NCBI RefSeq assembly: GCF_900101785.1
Contig: NZ_LT629688.1
Span: 4,340,001 to 4,404,000, forward strand
DNA length: 64,000 bases
Direction of reading: 5' to 3'
Source: Auraticoccus monumenti
GTDB taxonomy: Bacteria > Actinomycetota > Actinomycetes > Propionibacteriales > Propionibacteriaceae
Shown one piece after another: positions 44,909-53,866 of this stretch (position 1 is its first letter; every line of letters begins with the position of its first letter). Below the pieces are notes generated by a model, which was not told where the DNA came from, did not search any database, and saw only the letters and a list, made by a program, of their open reading frames with translations. A program made the translations under genes and the position numbers.

Positions 44909-45787
44909 ATGAAGAGGACAGTTCGACGTCCCGGCGCCCTGCTCATGGCGGCCGCGGTTCTCGTCGCCGCCGGCGCCTGCTCCACCGAGCCCGAGGCACC
45001 CACCACCCCTGTCACAGTGACGCCGCCCAGCACGCTGATCGAGCCCGGCGAGCTGACCTACGGGGTCGCCGCCAGCTTCCCGCCCTTCGAGTACAAGGAC
45101 GGCGCCGACCTGGCCGGCTTCGATATCGACATGGCCGAGAGCCTCGCCGGTTACATGGGGCTGCAGACCTCTCCTCTCGACATCGACTTCGACGGGCTGA
45201 TCCCCGCCCTCGGCGGAGGGCGCGTCGACATCATCAACTCGGCCATGTACATCAACGAGGAGCGTGCCGAGCAGGTGGACTTCATCCCCTACCTCGTGGT
45301 CGGCGAGGCGATGCTCGTCGCCAAGGGAAACCCGATGGGCATCGCCGACATCCCCGATGACCTCTCCGGTCGCACCATCGCCGTCACCCGTGGCGCCATC
45401 GGCGAGACCTACATGGAGGACTTCAACACCGAGCTCGAGGCCAAGGGCCTGGAACCGATGACGATCATGGCGCTGCCCACGAACCAGGACGCCCTGCTGG
45501 CCGTCACATCCGGGCGTGCCGACGGGTTCGACACCTCCACCCCCGGCGCGGCCTTCACCCTCACCGAGCGCGGCGAGGCCTTCGACATCGCCGGCACCTT
45601 CGCGCTGGGTACCGAGATCGGCGTCGCGGTGCGCAAGGGCGACACCGAGACCCGGGCCGCGATCGAGGCGGGCCTGGAGCAGCTCGTCGCCGACGGCACG
45701 TACGAGGAGCTGATCGCGCGTTACAACCTGCCGCCCGAGTCCGCCCTCTTCACTCCCGAGCCTGCCGCCACGGAGTCGGGTGACTGA
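44909..45787 (+). CDS. Amino-acid-type ABC transporter substrate-binding lipoprotein
   Basis: 292-residue solute-binding protein of SBP_bac_3 type. The signal peptide ends in VAAGACS, giving a lipid-anchored Cys at about residue 24; a Pro/Thr-rich linker follows. The fold markers are LTYGVAASFPPFEYKDGADLAGFDIDMAES and RVDIINSAMYINEERAEQVDF. Family members bind polar amino acids, opines or ectoine-like solutes; the ligand is not readable. Its GAAGGA ribosome site and the palindrome upstream mark it as first gene of the operon. The permease gene overlaps its end by 8 bases. Confidence 0.9.
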   Translation: MKRTVRRPGALLMAAAVLVAAGACSTEPEAPTTPVTVTPPSTLIEPGELTYGVAASFPPFEYKDGADLAGFDIDMAESLAGYMGLQTSPLDIDFDGLIPALGGGRVDIINSAMYINEERAEQVDFIPYLVVGEAMLVAKGNPMGIADIPDDLSGRTIAVTRGAIGETYMEDFNTELEAKGLEPMTIMALPTNQDALLAVTSGRADGFDTSTPGAAFTLTERGEAFDIAGTFALGTEIGVAVRKGDTETRAAIEAGLEQLVADGTYEELIARYNLPPESALFTPEPAATESGD

Positions 45788-46496
45788 GGTGCAGCTGCTG
45801 GAGTACGTCATCTCGGTCGCGTTCCTGAGAGCCGCACTCGTCACCGTCGCCCTGACTGTGCTGTCGATGACGCTGGGCATACTCGGCGGGTTGCTGCTCG
45901 CACTGGGAGCAAGCTCCCGCTTCCGCGTCCTGCGGGCGCTGGTGGCGGTGTACGTGTGGCTCTTCCGCGGCACGCCGGTCCTGCTCCAGCTCATCTTCGT
46001 GTTCAACGTCCTACCCCTGGTCGGGCTGCGCTTCGACTCCTTCACCTGCGCGATCATCGCTCTGAGCCTGAACGAGGCCGCCTACATGGCCGAGGTCATC
46101 CGCGGCGGTCTGATGGGAGTGGACCGGGGCCAGCGCACCGCCTCGCACATGCTCGGCCTGAGCCGCGTCCAGACCATGCTGCACGTCGTGCTGCCGCAGA
46201 TGGTGAGGCTCGTGCTGCCGCCGACGGGCAACCAGCTCATCGGCATGCTGAAGACGTCGGCGCTGGCCTCGGTGGTGGCGGTCCAGGACCTGCTGCTGGT
46301 AGCCCAGCGCACCGCCGCCGGCAACTTCGACTACGTCGACGCTCTGCTCGCCGCGGCGATCCACTACCTGCTGCTCACCACGCTGTGCACCCTGCTCGTC
46401 CACGCCGTCGAGGTCAAGATGGACGTGTCGCGCAAGTCGCAGCGCCGCCAGCGGCAGGAGACGCGGGCGCTCGTCTTAGAGGGAGGACGTCGGTGA
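45780..46496 (+). CDS. Amino-acid-type ABC transporter permease
   Basis: 238-residue HisM/GlnP-type inner membrane subunit with five or six helices. The EAA-like loop (ALSLNEAAYMAEVIRGGLMGVDRGQRTASHMLGLSR) contacts the ATPase. Only one permease gene is present, so a homodimer is expected. GTG start inside the end of the binding-protein gene. A rare TTA leucine codon occurs at 46476-46478, six codons before the stop, and an ATA isoleucine codon occurs near 45880. Confidence 0.9.
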   Translation: MTEVQLLEYVISVAFLRAALVTVALTVLSMTLGILGGLLLALGASSRFRVLRALVAVYVWLFRGTPVLLQLIFVFNVLPLVGLRFDSFTCAIIALSLNEAAYMAEVIRGGLMGVDRGQRTASHMLGLSRVQTMLHVVLPQMVRLVLPPTGNQLIGMLKTSALASVVAVQDLLLVAQRTAAGNFDYVDALLAAAIHYLLLTTLCTLLVHAVEVKMDVSRKSQRRQRQETRALVLEGGRR

Positions 46497-47230
46497 ACGA
46501 GATCTTGATCGAGACCCAGGGCATCACCAAGAGCTACGCCTCGACCACGGTGCTCTCCGAGGTCAGCCTGCGGATCCACCGCGGCGAGTGCGTCGTCCTG
46601 GTCGGCCCGTCGGGGGCCGGCAAGTCCACCGCACTCCGGTGCATGGCCGGGCTGGAGGAGCTGCAGGCCGGTTCCGTGGTGTTCCAGGGGGAGACCTTCG
46701 TGACCACCGAGGGCACCCACCGCCAGCTCCGCGGCGCCGTCGGCATGGTCTTCCAGCAGTTCAACCTGTTCCCCCACCTCAGCGTGCTGGACAACGTGGT
46801 GCTGGCTCCACGACGGGTGAAGAAGGTCCCCCTGCCGGAGGTTCGCCGCAAGGCCGAGGAGCTGCTGGACATGGTCGGCCTGGGCAACCGTCGCGGGTAC
46901 TTCCCCCACGAGCTCTCCGGCGGCCAGCAGCAACGCGTGGCCATCGCGCGGGCCCTGGCCATGGAACCCACGCTGATGCTTTTCGACGAGCCCACCAGCT
47001 CCCTCGACCCCGAGCACACCAGGGAGGTGCTGCGGGTGATGAAGCAGGTCATCGAACTGGGCATGACCGTCGCGGTCGTGACCCACGAGATGTCCTTCGC
47101 CCGGCAGAGCGCGGACCGCGTCATCTTCATGGACGAGGGCCGCATCCTGGAGGACGCCCCCACCGCCCAGTTCTTCTCCGCCCCCCAGAGCGACCGCGCC
47201 CGCGCCTTCCTGCGCGAGGAGGACGAATGA
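46493..47230 (+). CDS. Amino-acid-type ABC transporter ATP-binding protein
   Basis: 245-residue ABC ATPase of the GlnQ/HisP group. Walker A is GPSGAGKST (about residue 40), the Q-loop is VGMVFQQFNLFPHLSVLDNV, the signature is LSGGQQQRVAIARAL, Walker B is LMLFDEPTSSLDPE, and the H-loop is VVTHEMSFA. It energises the importer formed with the preceding two genes. GTG start overlaps the permease stop by 4 bases; its own stop overlaps the regulator start by 4 bases. Confidence 0.95.
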   Translation: MNEILIETQGITKSYASTTVLSEVSLRIHRGECVVLVGPSGAGKSTALRCMAGLEELQAGSVVFQGETFVTTEGTHRQLRGAVGMVFQQFNLFPHLSVLDNVVLAPRRVKKVPLPEVRRKAEELLDMVGLGNRRGYFPHELSGGQQQRVAIARALAMEPTLMLFDEPTSSLDPEHTREVLRVMKQVIELGMTVAVVTHEMSFARQSADRVIFMDEGRILEDAPTAQFFSAPQSDRARAFLREEDE

Positions 47231-47898
47231 GCCCCTTCACCGGGCTGGGCGAGCCCCAGCACTCGCCCACCTGGCGCAAGCAGGACTGGGCCTACGCGCA
47301 GCTGCGCGAGTGGATCGTCGAGGGCCACCTGCGCGAGGGGCAGAAGCTGGACGAGGCCACCCTCGCCGATGAGCTGGGGGTGAGCCGCATCCCGTTGCGG
47401 CACGCGCTCTCCCGGCTGGCCTCGGAGGGACTGGTGGTCGATCGGCCACACCGCAGCCTGCTGGTGGCCACGATGTCCCTGGCCGACGCCGAGGACGTCT
47501 ACGCCGGGCGGACGGTGCTGGAGGTGCTGCTGGCCACCACCGCCACCCTGCGTGCCGGGCCGGGCGACGTCGAGCGGGTGCGTGCGGTGCTGGAGGTGCA
47601 GGCCGAGCACACCACCAGCGGCCGCCACGAGGACTCACGCCACGACGACCGCAACTTCCACTTCGCGATGTACGAGACCGCACAGATGGCCGCCACCTTC
47701 GCGGCCTTCCAGCGGCTACGGCTGCTGAGCGAGCGCTACATCCACCTTTACCTCAAGCAGCCGAGCCGGCTGCAGGAGTCCGTGAGCCAGCACCGGGCCA
47801 TCTTCGACGCCTTCGTCGCCGGGGACCCGGACCGGGTCGCCGACCTGACCGAGCGCCACGTGACCGACGGCATCCGGGTGCTGCGCACCCTGCTCTGA
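47227..47898 (+). CDS. GntR-family regulator with FCD ligand domain
   Basis: 223-residue regulator. The N-terminal winged helix (about 20-85) includes YAQLREWIVEGHLREGQKLDEATLADELGVSRIPLRHALSRL. The C-terminal FCD all-helical domain carries metal-binding candidates such as Asp/His in DDRNFHFAMYE and SQHRAIFDAF. It probably represses the operon through the palindrome at 44836-44853 and is relieved by the imported compound or an intermediate. ATGA overlap with the ATPase gene; a 69-bp gap separates it from the aminotransferase. Confidence 0.9.
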   Translation: MSPFTGLGEPQHSPTWRKQDWAYAQLREWIVEGHLREGQKLDEATLADELGVSRIPLRHALSRLASEGLVVDRPHRSLLVATMSLADAEDVYAGRTVLEVLLATTATLRAGPGDVERVRAVLEVQAEHTTSGRHEDSRHDDRNFHFAMYETAQMAATFAAFQRLRLLSERYIHLYLKQPSRLQESVSQHRAIFDAFVAGDPDRVADLTERHVTDGIRVLRTLL

Positions 47899-47967
47899 CG
47901 ACCGTTTGACCTCACCTGCCGCCCCCACCCACCCCCCCGCCCGGAAGACCCTGACGCAAGGAGAACC

Positions 47968-49179
47968 GTGTCCCACCTGCCCGCCGCCCTGGCGCGACTC
48001 GACCTGCCCGAGCTGAACCAGCACATCGGACTGTCCGTGAGAGAAGCCGAGCGCGAGCTGGAGAACGGTCCGGGTCCGGATCGTCTGCTCGACGCCACTT
48101 ACGCCAACACCCACCGCTTCCCGCCCCCGGAGTGGGCGGTGGAGACGTTCGTGGCGGCGGCGACCGGGGCGGGGATGACCTACACCCCCTACCGCGGTGA
48201 CACCAGCGTGCGCGAACTCGTCTCCCGGAACATCCGTGAGGTGCTGGGGCTGCCCAGCGGCGACGGCGTCGAGCCCATCCTCACGCCGGGCACGCAGGGC
48301 GCGCTGTTCGTGGCCCTGGCCTCGGTGCTGGAGCCGGGCGACCTCGTGCTGCTCCCCGATCCCGACTACCTGTCGACCGAGCGGATGATCCGTTACCTCG
48401 GCGCCGAGGTGGTCCGGATCCCGATGGTCTTCTCCGACGGCGAGGACCGCCCCGTGCTGGACCCGCAGGCGCTGGCCGAGGCTGCAGCCCGTGGCCCCCG
48501 GCTGATGGTGTTCTCCCACCCGAACAACCCCACCGGAGCGGTCTACCAGGACTCCACGCTGCTGCAGATCGCCGAGCTGGCCGTCGAGCACGACTTCTGG
48601 GTGCTCGCCGACCAGCTGTACTGCCGCCTGGTCTACGACGGGCGCACCTTCACGCACCTGGCCAACTTGCCGGGGATGGCGGAGCGGACCATCACGCTGC
48701 TGGGCCCGTCCAAGACCGAGTCGCTGTCGGGCTACCGGCTGGGCGTGGGGCTGGCCCCTTCCTCCATGGTGGCCCGGATGGAGGACGTGCAGTCCTGCAC
48801 CGCGCTGCGTGCCCCCTCCTACGCCCAGCACCTGCTCGCCCGCTGGCTGGCCGACGACCAGGACTACCTGCGGCTGCGGGTGGTGGAGTACCAGGCGCTG
48901 CGCGACACCACCGTGGAGCGCATCAACGCCTCCGGTGTGATGCGGGTGCGTCCCTCGGGCGGGAGCTCCTACGTGTTCCCCGAGCTGCTGGTCGACGTCA
49001 GCGACCGGGAGATCTCGCTAAGGCTGAAGCGGGATGCCGGCGTCGTGGTGAACCCCGGCTACCAGTTCGGGCTGCGCGGCCTGAGACACCTGCGGCTGTG
49101 CTTCGCCCAGGACGAGCAGGAGTGGTCTGCTGCGCTGGACCGGGTGCTGGACGTGGTCGCCCGGTACCCGCTCCGGTGA
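47968..49179 (+). CDS. PLP-dependent class I/II aminotransferase
   Basis: 403-residue fold-type I aminotransferase. The cofactor Lys is K249 in LLGPSKTESLSGYRLG. Seen earlier are YTPYRGDTSVRELVSRNI (substrate entry), SHPNNPTGAV (Asn stacking on PLP) and DQLYCRLVYDG (Asp/Tyr). It should move an amino group from the degraded compound to a 2-oxoacid. GTG start preceded by AAGGAGAA. Its stop overlaps the GTG of the enolase-superfamily gene. Confidence 0.9.
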   Translation: MSHLPAALARLDLPELNQHIGLSVREAERELENGPGPDRLLDATYANTHRFPPPEWAVETFVAAATGAGMTYTPYRGDTSVRELVSRNIREVLGLPSGDGVEPILTPGTQGALFVALASVLEPGDLVLLPDPDYLSTERMIRYLGAEVVRIPMVFSDGEDRPVLDPQALAEAAARGPRLMVFSHPNNPTGAVYQDSTLLQIAELAVEHDFWVLADQLYCRLVYDGRTFTHLANLPGMAERTITLLGPSKTESLSGYRLGVGLAPSSMVARMEDVQSCTALRAPSYAQHLLARWLADDQDYLRLRVVEYQALRDTTVERINASGVMRVRPSGGSSYVFPELLVDVSDREISLRLKRDAGVVVNPGYQFGLRGLRHLRLCFAQDEQEWSAALDRVLDVVARYPLR

Positions 49180-50276
49180 GCGGCGCGTCCACCGCGGTCG
49201 GCTCCCTGCTCCTGCGCGGGCTGAGCTGGTGGTCGCTCCACCACCCCCTGCGCCGCTCGCTCACCCACGCCTCGGTGACCACCGACATCCTGGAGGCGCT
49301 GATCGTCCGCGCCGACTTCGACGACGTCGCCGGCTGGGCGGAGGTGCGCACCAACGGGCGCTACGCCACCGGGGAGGACACGGGCACCGTGCTCACCGCC
49401 CTGACCAGAACCCCGTTGCTGGACCGGACGGTGGAGCAGGGCACCACCGATCTGTTGCCCTGCTCCCGGTTGGCGGCGATGGCTCTTGACGTCGCCGCCC
49501 ACGACGCGGCCGCGCGAGCCGGCGGCCGCGCCCTGCACCTGCTGCTGGGAGGTCCACCCACCAGCCGGCTGGCCACCCACGCCCAGGTCCCCTTCGGCAC
49601 CGTCGGGGAGGCCGGGTTGCGCGCCCGCGAGGCGGTGACCGACGGCTTCGGCCGGATCAAGGTGCGCGTCGGCGGGCCGGACGTGGACCACGACATCGCC
49701 AGGGTGGCTGCGGTCCGCGCCGCGGCCGGGGACGGGGTGGAGCTGCTCACCGACGCCAACGCCGGCTGGGACCTCGCCCAGGCGGTGCAGGCGTCCGGCC
49801 GGCTGGCCCCGCTGGGGGTCCGCTGGCTCGAGCAGCCGGTGCGCGGAGTGGCAGACCTCGCCCGGGTGAGCGCGAGCAGCGACGTCCCGGTCCGGGCCGA
49901 CGAGTCGGTCCGGGACGCTGACGACGTCGCGGTCCTGGCCGCCGCCGACGCGGTGCAGGGAGTCCACCTCAAGCTGGAGAAGACCGGCACCGTCGCCCGC
50001 CTGCGCACCGCCGTGGCCGTGGCCAGGTCCGCCGGTTTGCACGTCGCACTGGGGCAGATGGACCAGGGCCGACTGGGCTGCGCGGCCACCACGTCGCTCG
50101 CGGCCGGCCTCGGCATCGAGGAGGCCGAGCTCTGGGGCTGCGCCGACGTCGACCCGACCGACGACGTCGCCGGCCCCCTCATCCTGCTCGAGGGCTCGGT
50201 CTTGGTCCCGCAGGGGCCGGGGCTGGGCGTCGTCGTCACCCTCACCACACCACCGTCAGGAGCCCTGCCACGATGA
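49176..50276 (+). CDS. Enolase-superfamily enzyme (mandelate racemase/muconate lactonising-like)
   Basis: 366-residue enolase-superfamily protein. Candidate catalytic and metal residues: K162 in RIKVRVG (KxR instead of KxK), metal ligands D193 (LTDAN), E219 (RWLEQP) and D242 or E243 (RADES), and the opposite-face Lys K266 in GVHLKLEKTG. This pattern belongs to the muconate-lactonising/dipeptide-epimerase/N-acylamino-acid racemase group, suggesting proton abstraction alpha to a carboxylate. Reaction unknown. GTG start overlaps the aminotransferase stop; its end overlaps the M20 gene. Confidence 0.85.
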   Translation: MSGASTAVGSLLLRGLSWWSLHHPLRRSLTHASVTTDILEALIVRADFDDVAGWAEVRTNGRYATGEDTGTVLTALTRTPLLDRTVEQGTTDLLPCSRLAAMALDVAAHDAAARAGGRALHLLLGGPPTSRLATHAQVPFGTVGEAGLRAREAVTDGFGRIKVRVGGPDVDHDIARVAAVRAAAGDGVELLTDANAGWDLAQAVQASGRLAPLGVRWLEQPVRGVADLARVSASSDVPVRADESVRDADDVAVLAAADAVQGVHLKLEKTGTVARLRTAVAVARSAGLHVALGQMDQGRLGCAATTSLAAGLGIEEAELWGCADVDPTDDVAGPLILLEGSVLVPQGPGLGVVVTLTTPPSGALPR

Positions 50277-51484
50277 CCGACCAGAACACCCGCGACGTAC
50301 CCCGGACCGACAGCCCTCTGACCGTGCCTCCCCTCGGCGCGGCCGACCTGGACGTGGTCGCGCTGACCAGCTCCCTGGTCGCCGTGGACAGCACCAACCC
50401 GGGCGGCGACGAGGCCGGGGCGCTGGCCGTGCTCGCCGACCTCTTCGCCAGCCGGGGGCTGGCACCGGAGATCGACCGCTACCGCGACGGCCACGCCAAC
50501 CTCGTGGTCCGCGTTCCGTTCGGCCCCGGACCCACCCTGATGCTCAACTCCCACATCGACGTGGTCCCCGCCGGCGACGGCTGGCGCCATGCCCCCTTCA
50601 CCCCCGTGGTCGCCGACGGACGGCTGCACGGGCGGGGCAGCGCCGACGCCAAGGGCAGTCTGGCGGCGATGGCCGTCGCCCTGCTGGGACTGGTGGACTC
50701 CGCTGCACCGCTGGCCGGCACAGTGGTGTTCACCGCCGTCGGTGACGAGGAGGGCGGCAGCACCGGCGCCCGGCACCTGATCTCCTCGCTGCGACCGGAC
50801 GCCTGCGTGGTGGGTGAGCCGACCGGACTGCAGCTGCTGTCGGCGCACAAGGGATCGGTGCGCCCGGTGATCGAGGTCCGGGGCGTCCCGGCGCACGCCG
50901 CCACCCCGCACCTGGGCGCCAACGCGATCGAGGGCGCCGCCGAGCTGGTCGTGGAGCTCCGCCGGTTGGCTGCCGGGCTGCTCGAGCGCGATCACGCGCT
51001 GACCGGCGGACCCACCATGACCACCGTGCTGGTCAGCGGCGGTGAGGCGCCGAACGCGGTGCCCGAACGCTGCCGCCTCACCCTCGACCGCCGGCTGGTC
51101 CCTGGAGAGGACGACGGCGGCGCGCTGGCCGAGGTGCAGGTGGTGCTCGACCGGTTCAACGCCGCCCACGGCCGGCTGAGCGCCACCATCGTGGAGTGCG
51201 CCCCGAGCACCGGAGGTCCCTCGGAGACCCCGCGGACAGACCCCTTCGTGGCCGCCGCGGTGGCCGGGATGGCCGCCGCCGGGGAGCGCACCGACCTGGG
51301 CGGACTGGTGGTCAACTGCGACATGACGACCTTCCGCTCAGCCGGCGTCCCGACCGTGATCGTCGGCCCCGGGACCCTGGAGGTGATGCACGCCATCGAC
51401 GAGCACGTGCCCGTCGAGCAGCTGTACCGGGCGGTGGTCGTCCACCGGGCCATCATCGAGAGCTACCTCGGGGGTGCCCGATGA
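50273..51484 (+). CDS. M20-family amidohydrolase (ArgE/DapE-like)
   Basis: 403-residue dizinc peptidase/deacylase. Metal ligands and base: His and Asp in LNSHIDVVPAG, Asp in RGSADAKGS, GDEEGGS (Glu base and ligand), CVVGEPT, and a C-terminal MHAIDEHV. The lid/dimerisation domain lies around 190-310 (VRGVPAHAATPHLGANA). The family removes N-acyl or N-carbamoyl groups from amino acids, a fitting step here. ATGA overlaps on both sides couple it to its neighbours. Confidence 0.9.
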   Translation: MTDQNTRDVPRTDSPLTVPPLGAADLDVVALTSSLVAVDSTNPGGDEAGALAVLADLFASRGLAPEIDRYRDGHANLVVRVPFGPGPTLMLNSHIDVVPAGDGWRHAPFTPVVADGRLHGRGSADAKGSLAAMAVALLGLVDSAAPLAGTVVFTAVGDEEGGSTGARHLISSLRPDACVVGEPTGLQLLSAHKGSVRPVIEVRGVPAHAATPHLGANAIEGAAELVVELRRLAAGLLERDHALTGGPTMTTVLVSGGEAPNAVPERCRLTLDRRLVPGEDDGGALAEVQVVLDRFNAAHGRLSATIVECAPSTGGPSETPRTDPFVAAAVAGMAAAGERTDLGGLVVNCDMTTFRSAGVPTVIVGPGTLEVMHAIDEHVPVEQLYRAVVVHRAIIESYLGGAR

Positions 51485-52296
51485 GGCTCGCCCTGGCCCA
51501 GTGCGGTCCGCCCCCGACCGAGGACGCCGTCGAGGGCTCCGTCGCCGCCGTGGCCGACGCGGTGGCTCGTGCGGGCGACCAGGGTGCAGAGCTGGTCGCC
51601 ACCAGCGAGCTGGTGATCGGCGGATACCGCACCGACCTGATCCTCCGCGGTGACCTGCCGACTGTCCTGCAGGGGCCCGACGACCCCCGCCTGGACCCGG
51701 TCCGCGAGGCCGTCCGCAGGGCGGCCACCACCGCTCTTGTGGGGGCGGCGGTAGCGGGCCCCGACGGCACCCTCAACGCGCTGCTCCGCGTCAACCCGGA
51801 CGGCGACGTCGACGTCGTCCACGCCAAGGTCCACCTGTGGGCCGAGGAGCGGCGGGTGTTCGTGCCAGGGCCTGGGCCGGTGGTGCTCGAGCACGCCGGG
51901 CTGCGGATCGGGTTGGGCATCTGCTACGACGCGGCCTTCCCCGAGTACTGCCGCTCGCTGGCCCGCGACGCCCACCTGCTGCTCTTCGCCTCGGCCTTCG
52001 CCGTCGGTGAGGAGGAGCGGCGCCACACCATCTACCACCCGTCCCGGGCGCTGGAGTCCGGTGTGCACGTCGCCGTGGTCAACGCCGTCGGCGAGCAGGG
52101 TGGCGCGACGTTCTTCGGCCGCAGCCAGCTCATCGACCCGTGGGGCCGCCGCAGCGTGGTCGCCGGGGACACCCCCACCGTCGTCGTGGGAGACGTCGAC
52201 CCGGAGGCCTGCCGCGCCGCCCGGGACGAGCTGCCCTACCTGCAGGACCTCCAGCCCCACTACCGCCCCAGCACCGTCGGAAGGAACCCGTCATGA
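51481..52296 (+). CDS. Carbon-nitrogen hydrolase (nitrilase-superfamily amidase)
   Basis: 271-residue nitrilase-superfamily amidase with the complete triad Glu43 (TSELVIGGY), Lys116 (VHAKVHLW) and Cys148 (GICYDAAFPE). It hydrolyses a linear amide or carbamoyl C-N bond. ATG overlaps the M20 stop by 4 bases and its stop overlaps the M24 gene start likewise. Substrate inferred only from context: an intermediate produced by or feeding the M20 and M24 hydrolases. Confidence 0.92.
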   Translation: MRLALAQCGPPPTEDAVEGSVAAVADAVARAGDQGAELVATSELVIGGYRTDLILRGDLPTVLQGPDDPRLDPVREAVRRAATTALVGAAVAGPDGTLNALLRVNPDGDVDVVHAKVHLWAEERRVFVPGPGPVVLEHAGLRIGLGICYDAAFPEYCRSLARDAHLLLFASAFAVGEEERRHTIYHPSRALESGVHVAVVNAVGEQGGATFFGRSQLIDPWGRRSVVAGDTPTVVVGDVDPEACRAARDELPYLQDLQPHYRPSTVGRNPS

Positions 52297-53441
52297 CCCC
52301 CGTCTTCAGCCGCGAGGAGCAGAGCTCGCGACTCCACCGCTTCCAGCAGGAGCTGCAGCAGCAGTCCCTGGACGTCGCCGTGGTCAACACGCCGGAGAAC
52401 ATCTGCTGGCTGACCGGCCACCAGACGCCGGGCTACTACACCTACCAGTGCCTGGTGGTGCCCGCCGAGGGCGAGCCGACCCTGCTGATGAGGGAGACCG
52501 AGGTGGTCAACGGGGAGGACACGACCTACCTGGACGACATCCACGGGTTCGCCGACACCGAGGACCCGCTGCAGCGGACCGCCGACGTGGTCCGCTCCCG
52601 CGGTGCCAGCTCGCGGGTGGGTCTGGAGTCGCGCTCGTGGTTCTTCGTGCCCGAGAACCACTCCCGTCTGGTGGCCCTGCTGGGTGCGACGGAGGTGGTG
52701 GGCATCGACCAGCTGGTCGCCCAGCTGCGGCTGGTGAAGTCACCAGCAGAGGTCGAGCGGCTGCGGGCCTCAGCCGCCATCACCAACGCCGGGGTGCGGG
52801 CGGCGGCGCTGGCCGCCGTGCCCGGGGCCCGGGAGCGCGACGTCGCCGCAGTGGCCTTCGCCACGATGATCCAGGAAGGGTCGGAGTACGTGGGCATGGA
52901 GCCGTTCGTGGCCTCCGGGCCCCGCGCCGGCAACATCCACGCCTCCTGGTCGGACCGGGTCATCCAGCCGGGCGAGGGCGTGCTGCTGGAGATGGCCGCC
53001 TCCAGCGGTCGCTACCACGCCCCGCTGATGCACACGGTGTGGACCGGGGAGCTCGACCCCGAGACCGCTGCGCTGGCCGAGGCCTGCCGCCAGGCTCGCG
53101 ACGCCACCGTGGCCCTCGTCCGTCCGGGCCACACCCCCGCCGAGACACACGCCCGGTGCCGGGCCACGGTGGACTCCTTCGGGCTGCTGGACACCTACCG
53201 CAAGCGCAGCGGGTACTCCGTCGGGATAGCCTTCGCCCCCGACTGGGGCGAGGGGCACATCCTGTCGCTGCAGGAGACCGAGCACCGCGAGTTCCAGCCC
53301 GGCATGGTGGTCCACGTGGTCCCCACGCTGCGACGCGCGGGGGTGGGCGGGCAGGGCTTCTCCGCCACCGTCCTGGTCACCGAGGGGGAGCCTGAGGTGC
53401 TGACCCGCTGCGACGTCACCGAGCCGGGGCTGCAGGCGTGA
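52293..53441 (+). CDS. M24 (pita-bread) hydrolase, creatinase/ectoine-hydrolase-like
   Basis: 382-residue protein with the creatinase N-terminal domain (about 1-145, ENICWLTGHQTPGYYTYQ) and a pita-bread C-terminal domain. True aminopeptidases bind two metals through D, D, H, E, E. Here the first Asp region reads LLEMAASSGRYHAPLMHT (residues 231-248, no Asp) and the Glu near the end is replaced (GMVVHVVP, 337-344). GYSVGIAFAPDWGEG (307-321) resembles the PPDWGE segment of creatinase and ectoine hydrolase DoeA, which cleave C-N bonds without metal. So a C-N hydrolase acting on a guanidino, amidine or cyclic substrate is more likely than a peptidase. Confidence 0.85.
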   Translation: MTPVFSREEQSSRLHRFQQELQQQSLDVAVVNTPENICWLTGHQTPGYYTYQCLVVPAEGEPTLLMRETEVVNGEDTTYLDDIHGFADTEDPLQRTADVVRSRGASSRVGLESRSWFFVPENHSRLVALLGATEVVGIDQLVAQLRLVKSPAEVERLRASAAITNAGVRAAALAAVPGARERDVAAVAFATMIQEGSEYVGMEPFVASGPRAGNIHASWSDRVIQPGEGVLLEMAASSGRYHAPLMHTVWTGELDPETAALAEACRQARDATVALVRPGHTPAETHARCRATVDSFGLLDTYRKRSGYSVGIAFAPDWGEGHILSLQETEHREFQPGMVVHVVPTLRRAGVGGQGFSATVLVTEGEPEVLTRCDVTEPGLQA

Positions 53442-53866
53442 CCTCGAGGCCGCGGCCGGCCGGGGCGTACCAGGTGGCGCTCCGGCACGGCGAGCAGGTC
53501 TTCGTGGCCGGGATGACCCCTCGCGAGGGCGACACGCTGCTGGCGACCGGGCAGGTGGGGACCACGGTCGGTCTGGAGGAGGGGGCACGACTGGCCGGGG
53601 TAGCGGCGCGGCGGGCCCTCGACGCCGCTGCGACCTGCCTGAGCGGTTCCGAACGGCTGGTGCCGCTGTCGATGACGGTCTACGTCAGCACCAGCCGCTT
53701 CGACCTGCCGCTGTCCGCCGTGGCCGACGGGGCCTCCGACGTGGTGGCGGCGGCGACCGGCTCCCTGCCGGTTCGCGCGGCCCTGGGGGTGTCCGGTCTC
53801 CCCGGCGGGTCCCCGGTCGAGGTGTCGCTGGTGCTGGCCGCCGTCGGCGAGGGCTCTGGTGGCTAG
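53438..53866 (+). CDS. RidA/YjgF-family protein
   Basis: 142-residue YjgF/RidA-like trimeric protein. The core strands VFVAGMTPREG and ATGQVGTTVG and the C-terminal RAALGVSGLPGGSPVEVSLVLAAV are typical, and the Arg that binds the carboxylate of imine substrates is the one in PVRAALGV. RidA enzymes hydrolyse reactive 2-aminoacrylate-like enamines/imines released by PLP or oxidase enzymes, so its place beside an aminotransferase is sensible. GTG start overlaps the M24 stop; its end overlaps the dehydrogenase start by 8 bases. Confidence 0.85.
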   Translation: MTSRPRPAGAYQVALRHGEQVFVAGMTPREGDTLLATGQVGTTVGLEEGARLAGVAARRALDAAATCLSGSERLVPLSMTVYVSTSRFDLPLSAVADGASDVVAAATGSLPVRAALGVSGLPGGSPVEVSLVLAAVGEGSGG

